Positions 63,751 through 64,000 of a stretch of 64,000 nt of DNA are shown piece by piece (positions within the stretch are counted from its first letter, which is position 1; each line of letters begins with the position of its first letter). Source of the DNA: Phoenix dactylifera (taxonomy: Eukaryota > Streptophyta > Magnoliopsida > Arecales > Arecaceae); contig NW_024068278.1 of the NCBI RefSeq assembly GCF_009389715.1, positions 62,001 through 126,000 on the forward strand. The letters are read 5' to 3'. Under the pieces are notes generated by a model. It was not told where the DNA came from and did no database searches. It was given only the letters and a program-made list of their open reading frames with translations. The translations under genes and the position numbers were made by a program.

Positions 63751-64000
63751 GAGACAAATATTCCTTCGGCAAAGTGAAAGCTCATTAGCTATCTAAATCA
63801 AGTGGTGGATGCAAATTTTATAAGAACTATTACATAAGTAATTTGCCTCCTTTTATATGATTCTTCGACTTGAGTCGAAGATGATTTTGTCCATTAATTA
63901 ATTTGTCGTTAGCAAAATCTACTGCTGCCCATATTTTTTTTCTATTAGAATTGGACCTAATCCACAATACTCTTTACCATAACATGTTACCCTAGGGTTA
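63751..64000. other. flank of the hAT element, nothing recognised
   Basis: AT-rich unique-looking DNA to the window end. Confidence 0.4.

Overview
The window looks like nuclear DNA of a flowering plant, most likely a monocot. Genes have GT-AG introns, coding exons of the pectinesterases are very GC-rich, and the intergenic DNA is AT-rich and full of plant retrotransposons and small DNA transposons. The GGTACCG-rich foldback element and the LINE family suggest a palm-like monocot, but this is inference and the species cannot be fixed from the sequence alone.

Layout. (1) About 3.2-5.1 kb, plus strand: the last five coding exons of a HAD-fold 5'(3')-deoxyribonucleotidase-like gene; its first exon, which should hold the nucleophile Asp motif, was not found. 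(2) 6.8-7.1 kb, minus: an isolated exon of a probable tail-anchored protein. (3) 7.8-9.3 kb, minus: a 5'-truncated LINE with a 13-bp target-site duplication (TSD). (4) 10.4-27.0 kb, minus: a complete 11-exon gene for replication factor C subunit 3 (354 aa). Its long introns hold a decayed Ty3/gypsy element, an RTE-type LINE tail, a Tourist-like MITE, a foldback hAT-type MITE and a 31-bp tandem repeat. (5) 29.8-45.7 kb: three complete but diverged pectinesterase genes (A plus, B minus, C minus), each with an N-terminal inhibitor-like pro-domain. A is secreted with two basic processing sites, B has a type II membrane anchor and one processing site, C is secreted with no obvious RRLL site. LINE fragments are stacked between A and B and inside their introns, including a solo LTR inserted in a LINE with a perfect 5-bp TSD. 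(6) 46.3-47.9 kb: a GC-rich repeat block with a TATA box that resembles the LTR and leader of a gypsy element. (7) 48.6-53.1 kb: LINE fragments, including a longer decayed endonuclease/reverse transcriptase copy. (8) 53.2-60.3 kb: LTR-like GC-rich DNA, a MITE, AT microsatellites and one CACTA terminus. (9) 60.37-63.74 kb: an almost intact hAT transposon with 8-bp TSDs and a transposase reading frame broken by one stop codon.

The host genes cover nucleotide turnover, DNA replication and cell-wall pectin modification; only the three pectinesterases form a functional cluster. The remaining sequence is a dated series of transposon insertions, several of which can be ordered by nesting. No undescribed pathway or defence system was identified; the most informative novelties are the nested insertions and their intact target-site duplications.
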